The notes under the pieces are model-generated. The model did not search any database, had not been told where the DNA came from, and was given only the letters and a program-made list of their open reading frames with translations. This document shows, in pieces, positions 34,964-43,566 of a stretch of DNA of 64,000 nucleotides. How positions within the stretch are numbered: position 1 is the stretch's first letter; each line of letters opens with the position of its first letter. This DNA is from Bin87 sp963666865 (GTDB lineage Bacteria > Chloroflexota > Dehalococcoidia > Lucifugimonadales > UBA3495), in NCBI GenBank assembly GCA_963666865.1, contig OY763072.1, positions 124,001 to 188,000 of the forward strand, in the 5' to 3' direction. Both the position numbers and the translations under genes were made by a program.

Positions 34964-36003
34964 AGTCGATACCTCCCGACGAGGCCCTGGGGCCGGAACA
35001 ACATCAGCAACACCAGCAACAGGCCAAGAACCACCTGACGGGCCTGGCCGATGTACTCATCGGGCAGGAAGGGGATGAAACTCATTCCAACTTCCAGCAG
35101 CACGAAGGCCATAGCGCCCAACAGGGATCCCCAGATGGTCGCCAGACCGCCCAGGATCACGATGGATACCAGCAGCACGGACTCCAAGAGTATGAAGGAA
35201 TTGGGGCCGACGAACATGGACCAACTGGCGAACAGTCCGCCGGCAAGTCCCGCCATCATCGCCGAGATCACCCACACGGCCAGCTTGTAGTGCGTGGCCT
35301 GATAACCGAATACCTCGATGGCCTGTTCGTCTTCACGAATGGCGGTCAGCACGCGCCCGAAGGACGAAGTGGTGATGAACCACGACAGCAGCATCACCAA
35401 CGCGAGAAAGGCGAAGCACAGCAGCAAAAACTCCACGTCTCCATCGAATACCCAGTTGCCGACCCGCGGGCGCACTATCTCGTGGATGCCAAAAGCTCCC
35501 CGGGTGACGCTGCGGAGGTTGAGAAATACGCTGTAAGCAATGATGGCAAAGCCGAAGGACACCAGCACGAAAATATCGTCGCGGAAGCGGTTGAAAACCA
35601 CGCCGACCAACACCGCCGCCACGCCGGCCAGGACGATGCACACCGGCAGCGCGGCGAAGAACGACCAGCCGAAGGTGGGGATAACGCCGGTACGAAGCTG
35701 CTCGTAGGGCGCATCGGAAGTCAGCACGGCCATGGTGTAGGCGCCGATACCGAAGAAACCGATGTGGCCCACGGACAGGAGACCGGTGAACCCAACGACG
35801 AGGTTCAGGCTGACGGCCAGAATTGCCCAGATAGCAAAGACCGTGAACACGATTACCGCGAAACCGACGCCCTGCACCAGCATGAACGCCACCGCGCATC
35901 CGATGATGAGCAGAGTGACCCAAAGCTGGATGTTGCTCCAAGCAAGGCGACCCAACTGACGCGGGTCTCCGGCAACACCAAGGAAGGATTGCCAGTTCGT
36001 CAT
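34960..36003 (-). CDS. livM: Branched-chain amino acid-type ABC permease LivM
   Basis: A 347-aa membrane protein with about nine helices. The N-terminal part carries the LivM signature A-V-S-L-N-L-V-V-G-F-T-G-L-L-S-V-G-H-I-G-F-F-G-I-G-A-Y split over two helices (about residues 63-88). The cytoplasmic motif G-R-V-L-T-A-I-R-E-D-E-Q-A-I-E-V-F-G is near 215-232, and R-P-Q-G-L-V-G-R is at the C-terminus. It pairs with LivH, whose gene ends 7 nt upstream. Standard length; all landmarks intact. Confidence 0.92.
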   Translation of the reverse strand: MTNWQSFLGVAGDPRQLGRLAWSNIQLWVTLLIIGCAVAFMLVQGVGFAVIVFTVFAIWAILAVSLNLVVGFTGLLSVGHIGFFGIGAYTMAVLTSDAPYEQLRTGVIPTFGWSFFAALPVCIVLAGVAAVLVGVVFNRFRDDIFVLVSFGFAIIAYSVFLNLRSVTRGAFGIHEIVRPRVGNWVFDGDVEFLLLCFAFLALVMLLSWFITTSSFGRVLTAIREDEQAIEVFGYQATHYKLAVWVISAMMAGLAGGLFASWSMFVGPNSFILLESVLLVSIVILGGLATIWGSLLGAMAFVLLEVGMSFIPFLPDEYIGQARQVVLGLLLVLLMLFRPQGLVGRYRL

Positions 36004-36010
36004 GGCGGGG

Positions 36011-37393
36011 TCACTTCCTCGGCAGCAGGCCCTGGGGCCAGAAGGACAGGAAAAGGATGAGGAGGATGAAGGAAATGGCGTCCTTCCACTCGCCGGCCAG
36101 GTCCCAGATGCCGAACTGCTCCACCAGGCCCAGGACGAAACCGCCCACGATGGCGCCGTAGAGATTGCCGATGCCGCCCACCACGGAGGCGATCCAGCCT
36201 TTCAGCAGCAACAGCAGGCCCATGCGCGGCTGCAGCGCGGTGTCATGTCCGGTGAGAATGCCGGCCATGGCGGCGTAGATGGCCCCGATGAAGAAGACGG
36301 CGGATATGATGACCGTGGTGTTGATGCCCACGACTTTGGAGACTTCTTCATCGTCGCCGATGGCGCGGACGGCGCGGCCAAAGGACGTCTGCTTCAAAAG
36401 GAGCCACATACCGGCGAATCCCGCCAAGGCCACGCCGATGGCGAAGACGTTGAAACCCTTGATGCGGGCGCCGAGAATTTTCCACGGGGCGCTGCCGAAG
36501 GCATCTGGTAACGGACGGGGAGCACTCTCGAAAACGATGACGATGAATGCCGCGATGGCCAGCAGGATGCCCAGCGAAGCAACGAGCATGATCAGGGGCG
36601 AACGCGCCCGCTGCCGCATATAGACGTACAGGCCCCGGTACAGGGCCAGTCCCACGGTTCCCGCCAGCAGGCAGGACACCGCCCAACTGAGGTAGAGGCC
36701 CGCGCCGGGCGCGCCGGACAACAGGTAGCCGCACCATGCCCCGAGAATACCTGCCGGAATGGCTGCGACAGCGGAGAAGAGCGTCGGTCGGACGGCGGCG
36801 AGCAGGGGGTGGAACACCCGTAAGGCCGCGATCACGGCAGCGACAGCCGTGGCTGCGCCCACCGCCGGGCTGAGGGTCAAGTGGAGCAAATGGGGGTAGG
36901 ACAGAACTATCCCTACGTATGCGCCGACGCCGGCGGCGAGAACCGCTACCGCCGCCTTGAACCCAGAGGGACCGAGTGCGGAACGGAAACGGGCGGCAAA
37001 GGCGGCGTGCAGCGTCCACGCGCACACCCCGGCAACCACCGCGGCGAATACCGCGTTGACGAAGACGCTGTTGATGTCGGCCCGAGAGCCGAGGGCGGTG
37101 GCGGTCCGCAGGTAGAAGACGCCGTAAGCGCCCAGGGCCGCCGCCGCGCCGTAGTAGAGGTCGAAGAACCAGACGGTGCTGTACACCAGGGTGAAACCCA
37201 TGGCCAGCAGGGCGTACACGGCGCCTACCGCCAGACCGTTGAACGCGAACTGCAACGCCTGGGGCGGCGACTGGCCGATTTTCCAAGCGATGTAGCCCAG
37301 GGCCGCGGCAGTCAAGACGGCGGCCAGCAACCGGACGCCGGGAATGTTCAGCAACTGGGGCAGGCCGCGCGCGCTTTCCTGGTTACTTGCCAA
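36011..37393 (-). CDS. livH: Branched-chain amino acid-type ABC permease LivH, enlarged
   Basis: The expected LivH motifs are present at both ends: N-G-L-A-V-G-A-V-Y-A-L-L-A-M-G-F-T-L-V-Y near residues 51-70 and, after residue 270, G-R-A-V-R-A-I-G-D-D-E-E-V-S-K-V-V-G-I-N, then V-G-G-I-G-N-L-Y-G-A-I-V-G-G. The protein is 460 aa, whereas LivH is usually near 290-310. The excess is an N-terminal helix and an insert at about residues 98-255 made of several additional hydrophobic, Ala-rich helices. The start is a TTG at 37393; GGGGTG lies just upstream. The 327-nt gap to the binding-protein gene holds only repeats. The added helices are intact and in frame, so this seems a real expanded permease. 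Confidence 0.85.
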   Translation of the reverse strand: MASNQESARGLPQLLNIPGVRLLAAVLTAAALGYIAWKIGQSPPQALQFAFNGLAVGAVYALLAMGFTLVYSTVWFFDLYYGAAAALGAYGVFYLRTATALGSRADINSVFVNAVFAAVVAGVCAWTLHAAFAARFRSALGPSGFKAAVAVLAAGVGAYVGIVLSYPHLLHLTLSPAVGAATAVAAVIAALRVFHPLLAAVRPTLFSAVAAIPAGILGAWCGYLLSGAPGAGLYLSWAVSCLLAGTVGLALYRGLYVYMRQRARSPLIMLVASLGILLAIAAFIVIVFESAPRPLPDAFGSAPWKILGARIKGFNVFAIGVALAGFAGMWLLLKQTSFGRAVRAIGDDEEVSKVVGINTTVIISAVFFIGAIYAAMAGILTGHDTALQPRMGLLLLLKGWIASVVGGIGNLYGAIVGGFVLGLVEQFGIWDLAGEWKDAISFILLILFLSFWPQGLLPRK

Positions 37394-37416
37394 TGAGCAC
37401 CCCGAAGTTCCGAATT

Positions 37417-37505
37417 TGTCAGAATCAGGATTTGCCGGACTTGGGGATTTTCAGGATTCATCCAATCCTGTCAATCCTATAATCCTGAAAATCCTGATTC
37501 TGATA
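37417..37505. repeat. Full AATCAGGATT long-hairpin element
   Basis: The left arm starts TGTCAGAATCAGGATTT and the right arm ends AAATCCTGATTCTGA; within the arms the unit AGGATT is repeated several times. The whole of about 88 bp can fold into an imperfect long hairpin. A second full copy is at 52907-52996 and half-copies are at 24505, 24961 and 33050. Confidence 0.75.
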
Positions 37506-37543
37506 ATTGAGTCAGGAACCGAAAAACCGGCCCCTTCAGTTAC

Positions 37544-37702
37544 CAGGGCAATCGCGTCGTAGTCCATACACTCGCCACTCCGGCTTTCGCCGGAGTCCAG
37601 AAGCTGCCAATTGAAAGAATAGTGAAAGTCATTACTAGCTTTCGGCGACTGGATTCCGGCTTTCGCCGGAATGACGGGGATGGTGCGATTGCCCTGCTTC
37701 AG
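37544..37702. repeat. MITE-like element with CAGGGCAATCGC termini
   Basis: CAGGGCAATCGC at the left and GCGATTGCCCTG at the right are terminal inverted repeats around about 155 bp. Inside are two inverted REP hairpins (CCGGCTTTCGCCGG, near 37579 and 37652) separated by about 50 nt. A second element with the same termini and layout is at about 48552-48716. It ends 18 nt behind the stop of the double binding protein. Confidence 0.75.
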
Positions 37703-37720
37703 TTGCGAGATGTGAAGAAT

Positions 37721-40174
37721 TTACGGTATGGGCGCCGGTCCCAGGATGCGGTGGCCCTGGTTGTCATCGTTCCGCTCCGCCTCGGGGAGTATTTCGATGA
37801 CCACGTTGGACAGGCCGGCCACGTCGCCGTTTTCGTCGAAGGTGTAGTTATCGCCGATGGCGCCGCTCCAAGCGAGGTTGTACAGACAATCGCGGATGCC
37901 TGCGGAATCCTGGTCGTCGCCGGTTTGCTTCAAGCACTCGGCGATGATGTACACGTCGTCATAGGCTGAACCCTGGAACCAGGGCAGGGTCGGAATGGAA
38001 CCGAAGTGGGCTTCGTAATGCTCCAAGAAGTCTTTGCCGGTCTGCGTGTTCAAATCCGGGTTCGGCACGATGGCCTTCAACCCGGTGGCGGCGTCGCCGG
38101 CGATGCCCAGGGCTTCCGGTTGGGTGGGCACCACTTCCGAGTAGATGGGGCCTTCAAATCCCAAATCGCGCAGCTGCTTGATGATGGTGCCGCCGGAGAA
38201 CTCGCCCTGGGCGGCCAGGAAGATGGCGTCCGGCTCGGCGTTGATGAGTTTGGTCAGCTGGGTGCGGAAATCGGTTACGTCGGAGGCGTAACTTTCCGAC
38301 GCCACCACATGGCCGCCCAATTCCTCGAAGCGGGCGACGGTGGTGCGGCGGGCGCCCTCGGCGTAGTCGGTGGCCTCGGTGATGGTGGCCAGGTGGTGGA
38401 TGCCGTCGGCATGAAGGGTGTTGCCGGTATCGGCGCCCAGCTGGAGGTCGTTGATGGCGGTACGGAAGATGTAGTCGCCGGCGCCGGCGATGTCGGGGCT
38501 GGTGGCGGAAGCGGAGAGCATGATCACGCCCTCTCGCTCGGCCAAAGGAGCCGCGCCCAGCATGGCGCCGCTGCAAGTGGTGCCGAGGATAATCTTCACG
38601 CCATCCACGTCGGTGAGCTTGTTGTAGGCGGTGATGGCATCCTGGGCGGCGCACTTGGAGTCTTCGGGGATGAGTTCGAGCATCCGCCCGTTGATGCCGC
38701 CGGCGTCGTTGATTTCCTCAACGGCCAGGAGCTTGGCGTTGAGGATGGGGTTGCCGTAGGACTCGCCGACGCCGGTGAGGGCGTCCATGGCGCCGATGCG
38801 GAAGGGCTCCTGGGATGACGGAGGGGCGGGCGGGGCAGGGGGCATGGCGGCGGCAGCCTCAGCGCCGGGGGCAGGTCCCAGGACACGGTAGCCCTGGTTG
38901 TCTGCAGTACGCTCGCCAATGGGCAATACCTCAACCACCACGTTGGCCAAGCCCTCCACCTCGCCCATGGCGTCGAAACTGTAACCCTCGCCGATGGCGC
39001 CGCTCCAGGTGACCTGGTACATGCAGTCACGGAACCCGGCGGCGTCCTGGTCATCGTTGGTCATCTTGAGACATTCGGCAGCGATGTACACGTCATCGTA
39101 GGCCGACCCCAGGTACCAGGGCAGGGTGACGTAATCGTAGCGAGCGCGGAAGTTGTTCAGGACTTCCTGGGCCTTGGGGTTGGCCGGGTCCAGCTCGGCG
39201 GTGATGGCCTTCAGCCCGGTGGCGTCGTCGCCGGCGACTTCCAGGGCCGTTGCGCCGACGGGCACGATTTCGGAGTACAGCGGCCCCTCGTATCCCAACT
39301 CGCGGATCTGCTTGACCACGGTGCCGCCGGAGAATTCCGCCTGCGCGGCGATGTGTATCGCGTCCGGGTTGGCGTTGATCAGCTTGGTCAACTGGCTGCG
39401 AAAGTCAGTGACGTCGGAGGCGTAGCGTTCCTCGCCGACCACCTGTCCGCCCAGTTTCACGAATTGATCCACCGTGGTGCGACGCACGCCCTCGGCGTAG
39501 TCGGTGGTTTCGGTGATGGTAGCCAGCGTGCGAACCCCGTCGGCCCAGAGGACGTTTCCGGTGTCAATGCCCAGTTGGAGGTCGCTCATTGACGTGCGGA
39601 AGATGTAGTCTCCCGCGTTGGCGATGTCGGGGTTGGTGGCCAGGCCCGAGAAGAGGATGACGCCGTCGGCCTCGGCCAAAGGCGCGGCGCCCAGCATCGC
39701 GCCGCTGCAGGAGGTTCCCAGAATGATCTTTACCCCGTCCACCTCCGTCAGCTTGTTGTAGGCGGTGATGGCGTCCTGGGCGGCGCACTTGGAGTCCTCG
39801 ATAATCAGTTCCAGCATCCGCCCGTTGATGCCGCCGGCGGCGTTGATCTCGTCCACGGCCATCTGCTTGGCCTGCACGGCCACGTTGCCGTAGGTTTCGC
39901 CGGGTCCGGTGAGGGATTCCATTACGCCGATGCGGAAGGGCTCATCGGACGCCGGCATGGCGGTGGTGGGTTGTTGTTGCTCCGCCGGCGCGGCGGTCGG
40001 CGGCGGGGCAGCGCCGGAGCCAGCGGGAGCGGCGGCGCCCGTACCGGCGGCGGGAGCCGCAGCTGGCGCGGGAGGTTCCGGCGCGCTTCCCCCTCCGCAC
40101 GCAACGGCGACCAGCGCCAGGGCCAGCAAGGCCACCAGAGATACCGTCCAATTCAATCGCAAAATACGCTTCAT
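37721..40174 (-). CDS. Double-domain branched-chain amino acid-type (LivJ/K, Peripla_BP_6) binding lipoprotein
   Basis: An 817-aa lipoprotein with two complete type-I periplasmic binding domains in tandem. The signal peptide ends in AVAC (Cys 26) and an Ala/Pro/Gln-rich tether follows to about residue 77. Domain 1 spans about 78-428 and domain 2 about 455-815, joined by a second Ala/Pro-rich linker. Both start with E-P-F-R-I-G and share G-G-I-N-G-R-M-L-E-L-I, D-S-K-C-A-A-Q-D-A-I-T-A-Y-N-K-L, I-L-G-T-S/T-C-S-G-A-M-L-G-A-A-P-L-A-E, D-Y-A-E-G and Q-G-x-R-x-L-G-P-A-P. Normal LivJ/K proteins have one domain of about 350-400 aa. The arrangement would put two ligand sites on one lipid anchor feeding the LivHMGF complex encoded downstream. 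In-frame fusion of a tandem duplication is the simplest origin. Confidence 0.92.
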   Translation of the reverse strand: MKRILRLNWTVSLVALLALALVAVACGGGSAPEPPAPAAAPAAGTGAAAPAGSGAAPPPTAAPAEQQQPTTAMPASDEPFRIGVMESLTGPGETYGNVAVQAKQMAVDEINAAGGINGRMLELIIEDSKCAAQDAITAYNKLTEVDGVKIILGTSCSGAMLGAAPLAEADGVILFSGLATNPDIANAGDYIFRTSMSDLQLGIDTGNVLWADGVRTLATITETTDYAEGVRRTTVDQFVKLGGQVVGEERYASDVTDFRSQLTKLINANPDAIHIAAQAEFSGGTVVKQIRELGYEGPLYSEIVPVGATALEVAGDDATGLKAITAELDPANPKAQEVLNNFRARYDYVTLPWYLGSAYDDVYIAAECLKMTNDDQDAAGFRDCMYQVTWSGAIGEGYSFDAMGEVEGLANVVVEVLPIGERTADNQGYRVLGPAPGAEAAAAMPPAPPAPPSSQEPFRIGAMDALTGVGESYGNPILNAKLLAVEEINDAGGINGRMLELIPEDSKCAAQDAITAYNKLTDVDGVKIILGTTCSGAMLGAAPLAEREGVIMLSASATSPDIAGAGDYIFRTAINDLQLGADTGNTLHADGIHHLATITEATDYAEGARRTTVARFEELGGHVVASESYASDVTDFRTQLTKLINAEPDAIFLAAQGEFSGGTIIKQLRDLGFEGPIYSEVVPTQPEALGIAGDAATGLKAIVPNPDLNTQTGKDFLEHYEAHFGSIPTLPWFQGSAYDDVYIIAECLKQTGDDQDSAGIRDCLYNLAWSGAIGDNYTFDENGDVAGLSNVVIEILPEAERNDDNQGHRILGPAPIP

Positions 40175-40204
40175 TATTCCTCCAAAGGGTAAATCTCCCG
40201 GCGT

Positions 40205-41890
40205 TTACTCAATGCGAAACACTGCGCCGTCCGTTGTTCTGACGATGAGGACCCCCTTGCTCATCACTGGCGGGATCCGAATCTTCGATCCCAGATTTAT
40301 GCTCCAGGTCAATGTGCCATCGTCCCGGTTCAATGAATAGAGGTTGCCGTCGTCATCGCCGAAAATCAGCTGGTCTTTCACCACCAGCGGCGAGGCCCAG
40401 ATATCGTTATCCGCTTTGAATGTCCATCGGAGCGAACCGTCCCGGGCGTCCAGAGCATACATGACGTGGTCATGGCTGCCTACGTAAACCGTCTCTTCAT
40501 TTTCGTCGCTGGCCAGCGCGGGGCTGCTTTTCAATCCCTGCAAGGGATTTTCCGGAGTAAAACGCCACAGCCCGCCCTGTTGTCCCTTGGGGCGTGGGAC
40601 GCCGGGGACTTGCCACCACCAGAGCTGCGCCCAGATCTGTTTGAACTGGTACAGACCCGGGATTTCCCGGACGCGGGCATCCACCGCGTACAACTGTCCA
40701 CCGGAAGCAAAATAGGCTCGCTCACCGTCCACGGAAATTACCGGCGAACCATTGATGGCCCGAGGGGTTCGAAATCTAAACCATTCCTGGCCAGTTCGGG
40801 CCGAGAGGACGTAAAAAATCCCTTTGTCGTCGCCCACGTATAGCCGACCATCGTGGATGGCTACCGCATCGCTGGCGTTGCTCTCCAGCTGGGTGCGCCA
40901 GATTTCCGCGCCGGAACGGGCGTCAAGGGCGTACATCCAGCTTTCGCCGGAACCGATGTAAAGCAGGCCGTCGGCAACCATGGGCGGGACCTCTACCGTG
41001 TCCTCCGCCGGAAAACTCCAAAGCGCGTGTCCATCGTAAGCGTCCCAGGCGTTGACGGTGTGATCCGTGCTGCCAAAAAACAGATGCGCTTGCGCTTCCA
41101 CCACCGCTGCCGACGCCGTGATACGTCCCGGCGTTTCCCCTTCCCACTTTTCCACCAGGGAAAGGTCATGGGGCGCAAGGGCATAGATGCCCTCGGACGA
41201 GCCAACATAGATATGGCCGTCTTGCGACACGGGTTCCGACGCAAGCGGCTCCCCCGGGATCGTATCATTCCATGCGCTGACTATTCCCGCCGGCGGCGGC
41301 GGCCCTACTTCCACAAAGCGACTGTGGCGCAGGTCTCGGCCGGCAGCCGCCCAGGAGCCGGGACCGCTGTCGATGGTCATCTGCGTCAGGGTCTTTTTAA
41401 ACAACACCACCGGGTTGGGGGCGAATGGATAGTTGAGCCAGACGATAAAGACGATGAACAGCGCGACGATACACGCGGTGATAATGCGCCGCCAGGACAA
41501 GCGGCGGGCCAGCCAGTTCTGGCGCCGATGCTGGGCCCAGGGCGGAAGCCGGACGATGACCTGGCCACACCTGCCGTTAGCGCACCGGGAGCCGACCCGT
41601 TGGTCTTCAAACCCGCAGTACGGGCACGTGGCCAGCAAATGGTCATCGTGCAGAACGTCGTCTCCCGCGGTGATGGGAGGCGCGTCCGAGACCGCCACGC
41701 CGGGGGCGGAGCGTAGGGCGTCCACCGTTACGGGATCCGCCATCACGGCATCCGCAGCAGGGCCGCCTTCCGCATCAGGCGCGGAATAGGACCGAGATTC
41801 AAACTGACCGGGATTGGGAGGGGGAGTGGATTCCTCCGATCCGGACGGGCGGCGGGAAACCCTGCGGAACAGATCCCCGATTCCTGGCAT
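40205..41890 (-). CDS. Zinc-ribbon, membrane-anchored PQQ-like beta-propeller protein
   Basis: A 561-aa paralogue of the protein at 7136-8578. A Pro/Ala-rich N-terminal region of about 85 residues precedes a zinc-ribbon-like motif (C-P-Y-C-G-F at about 89-94 and C-A-N-G-R-C at about 102-107). A basic stretch, one transmembrane helix (about 135-155) and a PQQ-type propeller with repeating Y-V-G-S and A-L-D-A-R-S/D-G motifs follow. A long block is shared with the paralogue: Q-F-K-Q-I-W-A-Q-L-W-W-W-Q-V-P-G-V-P-R-P. It ends 30 nt before the double binding protein on the same strand, so it may be the first gene of the Liv transcription unit. Function unknown; a scaffold or sensor linked to importers is a possibility. 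Confidence 0.8.
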   Translation of the reverse strand: MPGIGDLFRRVSRRPSGSEESTPPPNPGQFESRSYSAPDAEGGPAADAVMADPVTVDALRSAPGVAVSDAPPITAGDDVLHDDHLLATCPYCGFEDQRVGSRCANGRCGQVIVRLPPWAQHRRQNWLARRLSWRRIITACIVALFIVFIVWLNYPFAPNPVVLFKKTLTQMTIDSGPGSWAAAGRDLRHSRFVEVGPPPPAGIVSAWNDTIPGEPLASEPVSQDGHIYVGSSEGIYALAPHDLSLVEKWEGETPGRITASAAVVEAQAHLFFGSTDHTVNAWDAYDGHALWSFPAEDTVEVPPMVADGLLYIGSGESWMYALDARSGAEIWRTQLESNASDAVAIHDGRLYVGDDKGIFYVLSARTGQEWFRFRTPRAINGSPVISVDGERAYFASGGQLYAVDARVREIPGLYQFKQIWAQLWWWQVPGVPRPKGQQGGLWRFTPENPLQGLKSSPALASDENEETVYVGSHDHVMYALDARDGSLRWTFKADNDIWASPLVVKDQLIFGDDDGNLYSLNRDDGTLTWSINLGSKIRIPPVMSKGVLIVRTTDGAVFRIE

Positions 41891-41931
41891 AACTCAGTGT
41901 CACTCCAATCTATATCGGCTCGCGTCCGAGA

Positions 41932-42495
41932 TCAGCCGGCGGGAACGGCACCGTTGATGAGCAGACCCCGCACGGCGGGGGTCAGCATACGGGCCCGTTC
42001 CAGCAGCCCGTCGGCGCCGGCGTTGGTGATGGGATGGGGACAAACGAGGTACGGGAAGTCGGGAACTCCCATCAGCCTGGTGTAGGCACGGGCGGTGTTC
42101 ACGAAGACCGACGTGATGATCGTCGCCGCCGGGATGCCCTGCCGCTCCAAAGTAATTCCGTCGTGCAAACTGCCCGACGAGCAGCCCCCTCAATCCCCGA
42201 CACCGGCGATAACGAAATCGGCGTTGCGGTGCAGGTCGGCCAGCACTTCGGGATGGGGCGGCAGCGAGGCGCTGTGCTTGCGGGCGTAAAAGATGTTCGA
42301 GAACTCGAACTCGGCGTCCAACTCCCGGGCGATGGCCCACAGGATCACGTCGGAATTGGCCTTGGAGTTGTCCAGCAACCCCAAGCGGGCGCCGCGCAGG
42401 TCGGCGGTCCGGGCCGCCATGGCCATGGCGGTCTCGCCCGGGTCGAACCCGGTGGGATCGATCAGTTGTACGGTCGCGGTGTTTCCGGTGGTCAT
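41932..42495 (-). CDS. UGSC-family selenoprotein with in-frame UGA (selenocysteine) codon
   Basis: Read through the TGA at 42192-42190, this frame encodes one 187-residue protein with Sec at position 102. The sequence around the codon is V-I-A-G-V-G-D-U-G-G-C-S-S-G-S, followed by L-H-D-G-I-T-L-E-R-Q-G-I-P-A-A-T-I. This matches the pattern I know for the UGSC family of (seleno)proteins, here with Gly in place of the Ser in U-G-S-C; U102 and C105 could form a selenenyl-sulfide redox pair. Without recoding the two halves would be 101 aa and about 85 aa, and the conserved motif would be split at its centre. AGGAG lies 7 nt before the ATG at 42495. A SECIS-like hairpin follows the UGA. The reaction is unknown; redox chemistry is inferred. 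It is 21 nt behind a gene of unknown function on the same strand. Confidence 0.82.
42159..42192 (-). promoter_or_regulatory. UGA codon with bacterial SECIS-like hairpin
   Basis: On the minus strand, the UGA (42192-42190) is followed after 10 nt by CGTCG-G-GCA-GTT-TGC-A-CGACG (42179-42159). That gives a 5-bp lower stem, a G/A mismatch, a 3-bp upper stem and a GTT apical loop whose first base is G, 20 nt after the UGA. A short apical stem, a G among the first loop bases and this spacing are what is known for bacterial SECIS elements bound by SelB. Confidence 0.7.
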
Positions 42496-42516
42496 CTCGC
42501 TCTCCTGCGCCCGCCG

Positions 42517-43566
42517 TCAGTGGCCGACGTCGATTGGGGTGGTAACTGCGGGTACGCCGTAGTAGTTCATGATGATTTCGCTGTAAATGCCGCTGTCGCC
42601 GCCGGCTTTGAGTATCAGGATGTCGTCGGGGCTGGCGACGGACATACGGCGTTCTTCGTCATCGCCCGGTTCAATCGGTCCGTTGACCATGCCCAGGCGC
42701 TTCAGCTCGCCCACCGAACGCCAGGCCCGCTGGTACAGGTATTCCTGCATATCCCGACGGCTCCAGCCCAGGCGGCTCAACAACTCCGAATGCCAGTGGC
42801 CCACCACCCAAACCCATTTGATTTCCCGCCCGAAATAGACGGCCATACCGTGGGACGACATTCCGTCGGCGATGGAATCCAGCAGGCTTTCGGCAGTGGT
42901 GCCATAGCGATTGGCGTGCATGGACGGGTCCTGGATCGTAGCCACCGTCACCGTGGATTGCTCCGCGGAGTATCCCAGGCTGACGTGGAGCGGCTCCCAG
43001 GGACTGTTTTCTTCGTCTTCACCGATGACCACGCCGTACTTGGTCAGGCTGCCCATGCAGCCCCGGTCTAAGAGACCGGGGCGCTGCTCAAAAACGTTGA
43101 GCAGGATCAACCGCAAAGCGCGGCCGATGGTGGAGTTGGCCCGATTGCCGGGGCTGAACAGGTTGTCGGTGCAGTTCAGGCCGATCTCGCGGCGGATGGG
43201 GCCATTTACGATGACCAAAACGCCGGTAGAGTTGGTGACCGCCGAAACCTCGTGGATGCAGTTGGGATCGTGCTCGAACAGTACGCGGAAGACGGCCAGG
43301 ACGATGGGGAAATACTCGGGCCGGCAGCCGGCCATCACGGCGTTGGCCGCCGCCTGCTCCGCCGTCAGGGCCCGGCGCCGCACGGGAACCTCGCCCAGCA
43401 CGTCACCGGGTTGCAGACCCACGGCGTCCAGCATGGCCTGGACCCGGTCGGACGTGGGCGGCACCACGGGCAGGCCGTCGGTCCAGCCACGCCGGTAGCA
43501 TTCCTCGATGGCGTCCAGGGTATCGGGGTAGGGATGTACGGCAGCGCGTTGGGCAAGGTCAGACAA
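42517..43566 (-). CDS. Conserved protein of unknown function, partner of the UGSC selenoprotein
   Basis: A 349-aa protein that I cannot place in a named family. It has several conserved-looking motifs: G-W-T-D-G-L-P-V-V-P-P-T near residue 27, N-A-V-M-A-G-C-R-P-E-Y-F-P near 75, H-E-V-S-A-V-T-N-S-T-G near 107, L-N-C-T-D-N and R-G-C-M-G-S near 168. The Cys residues at four such sites could take part in redox chemistry with the selenoprotein. No signal peptide or membrane helix is evident. The start is a TTG at 43566 with a GGGGG stretch about 9 nt upstream. The selenoprotein gene begins 21 nt after its stop, so the two form a unit. The 234 nt upstream (43567-43800) hold no gene. Confidence 0.75.
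   Translation of the reverse strand: MSDLAQRAAVHPYPDTLDAIEECYRRGWTDGLPVVPPTSDRVQAMLDAVGLQPGDVLGEVPVRRRALTAEQAAANAVMAGCRPEYFPIVLAVFRVLFEHDPNCIHEVSAVTNSTGVLVIVNGPIRREIGLNCTDNLFSPGNRANSTIGRALRLILLNVFEQRPGLLDRGCMGSLTKYGVVIGEDEENSPWEPLHVSLGYSAEQSTVTVATIQDPSMHANRYGTTAESLLDSIADGMSSHGMAVYFGREIKWVWVVGHWHSELLSRLGWSRRDMQEYLYQRAWRSVGELKRLGMVNGPIEPGDDEERRMSVASPDDILILKAGGDSGIYSEIIMNYYGVPAVTTPIDVGH

Noticed and set aside
41932..42168. A separate small gene starting from an internal TTG just behind the TGA
   Set aside because: There is no ribosome-binding site for it, and the motif immediately upstream belongs to the same conserved block. A single gene with UGA recoding explains the data better, although a nonsense mutation cannot be fully excluded.
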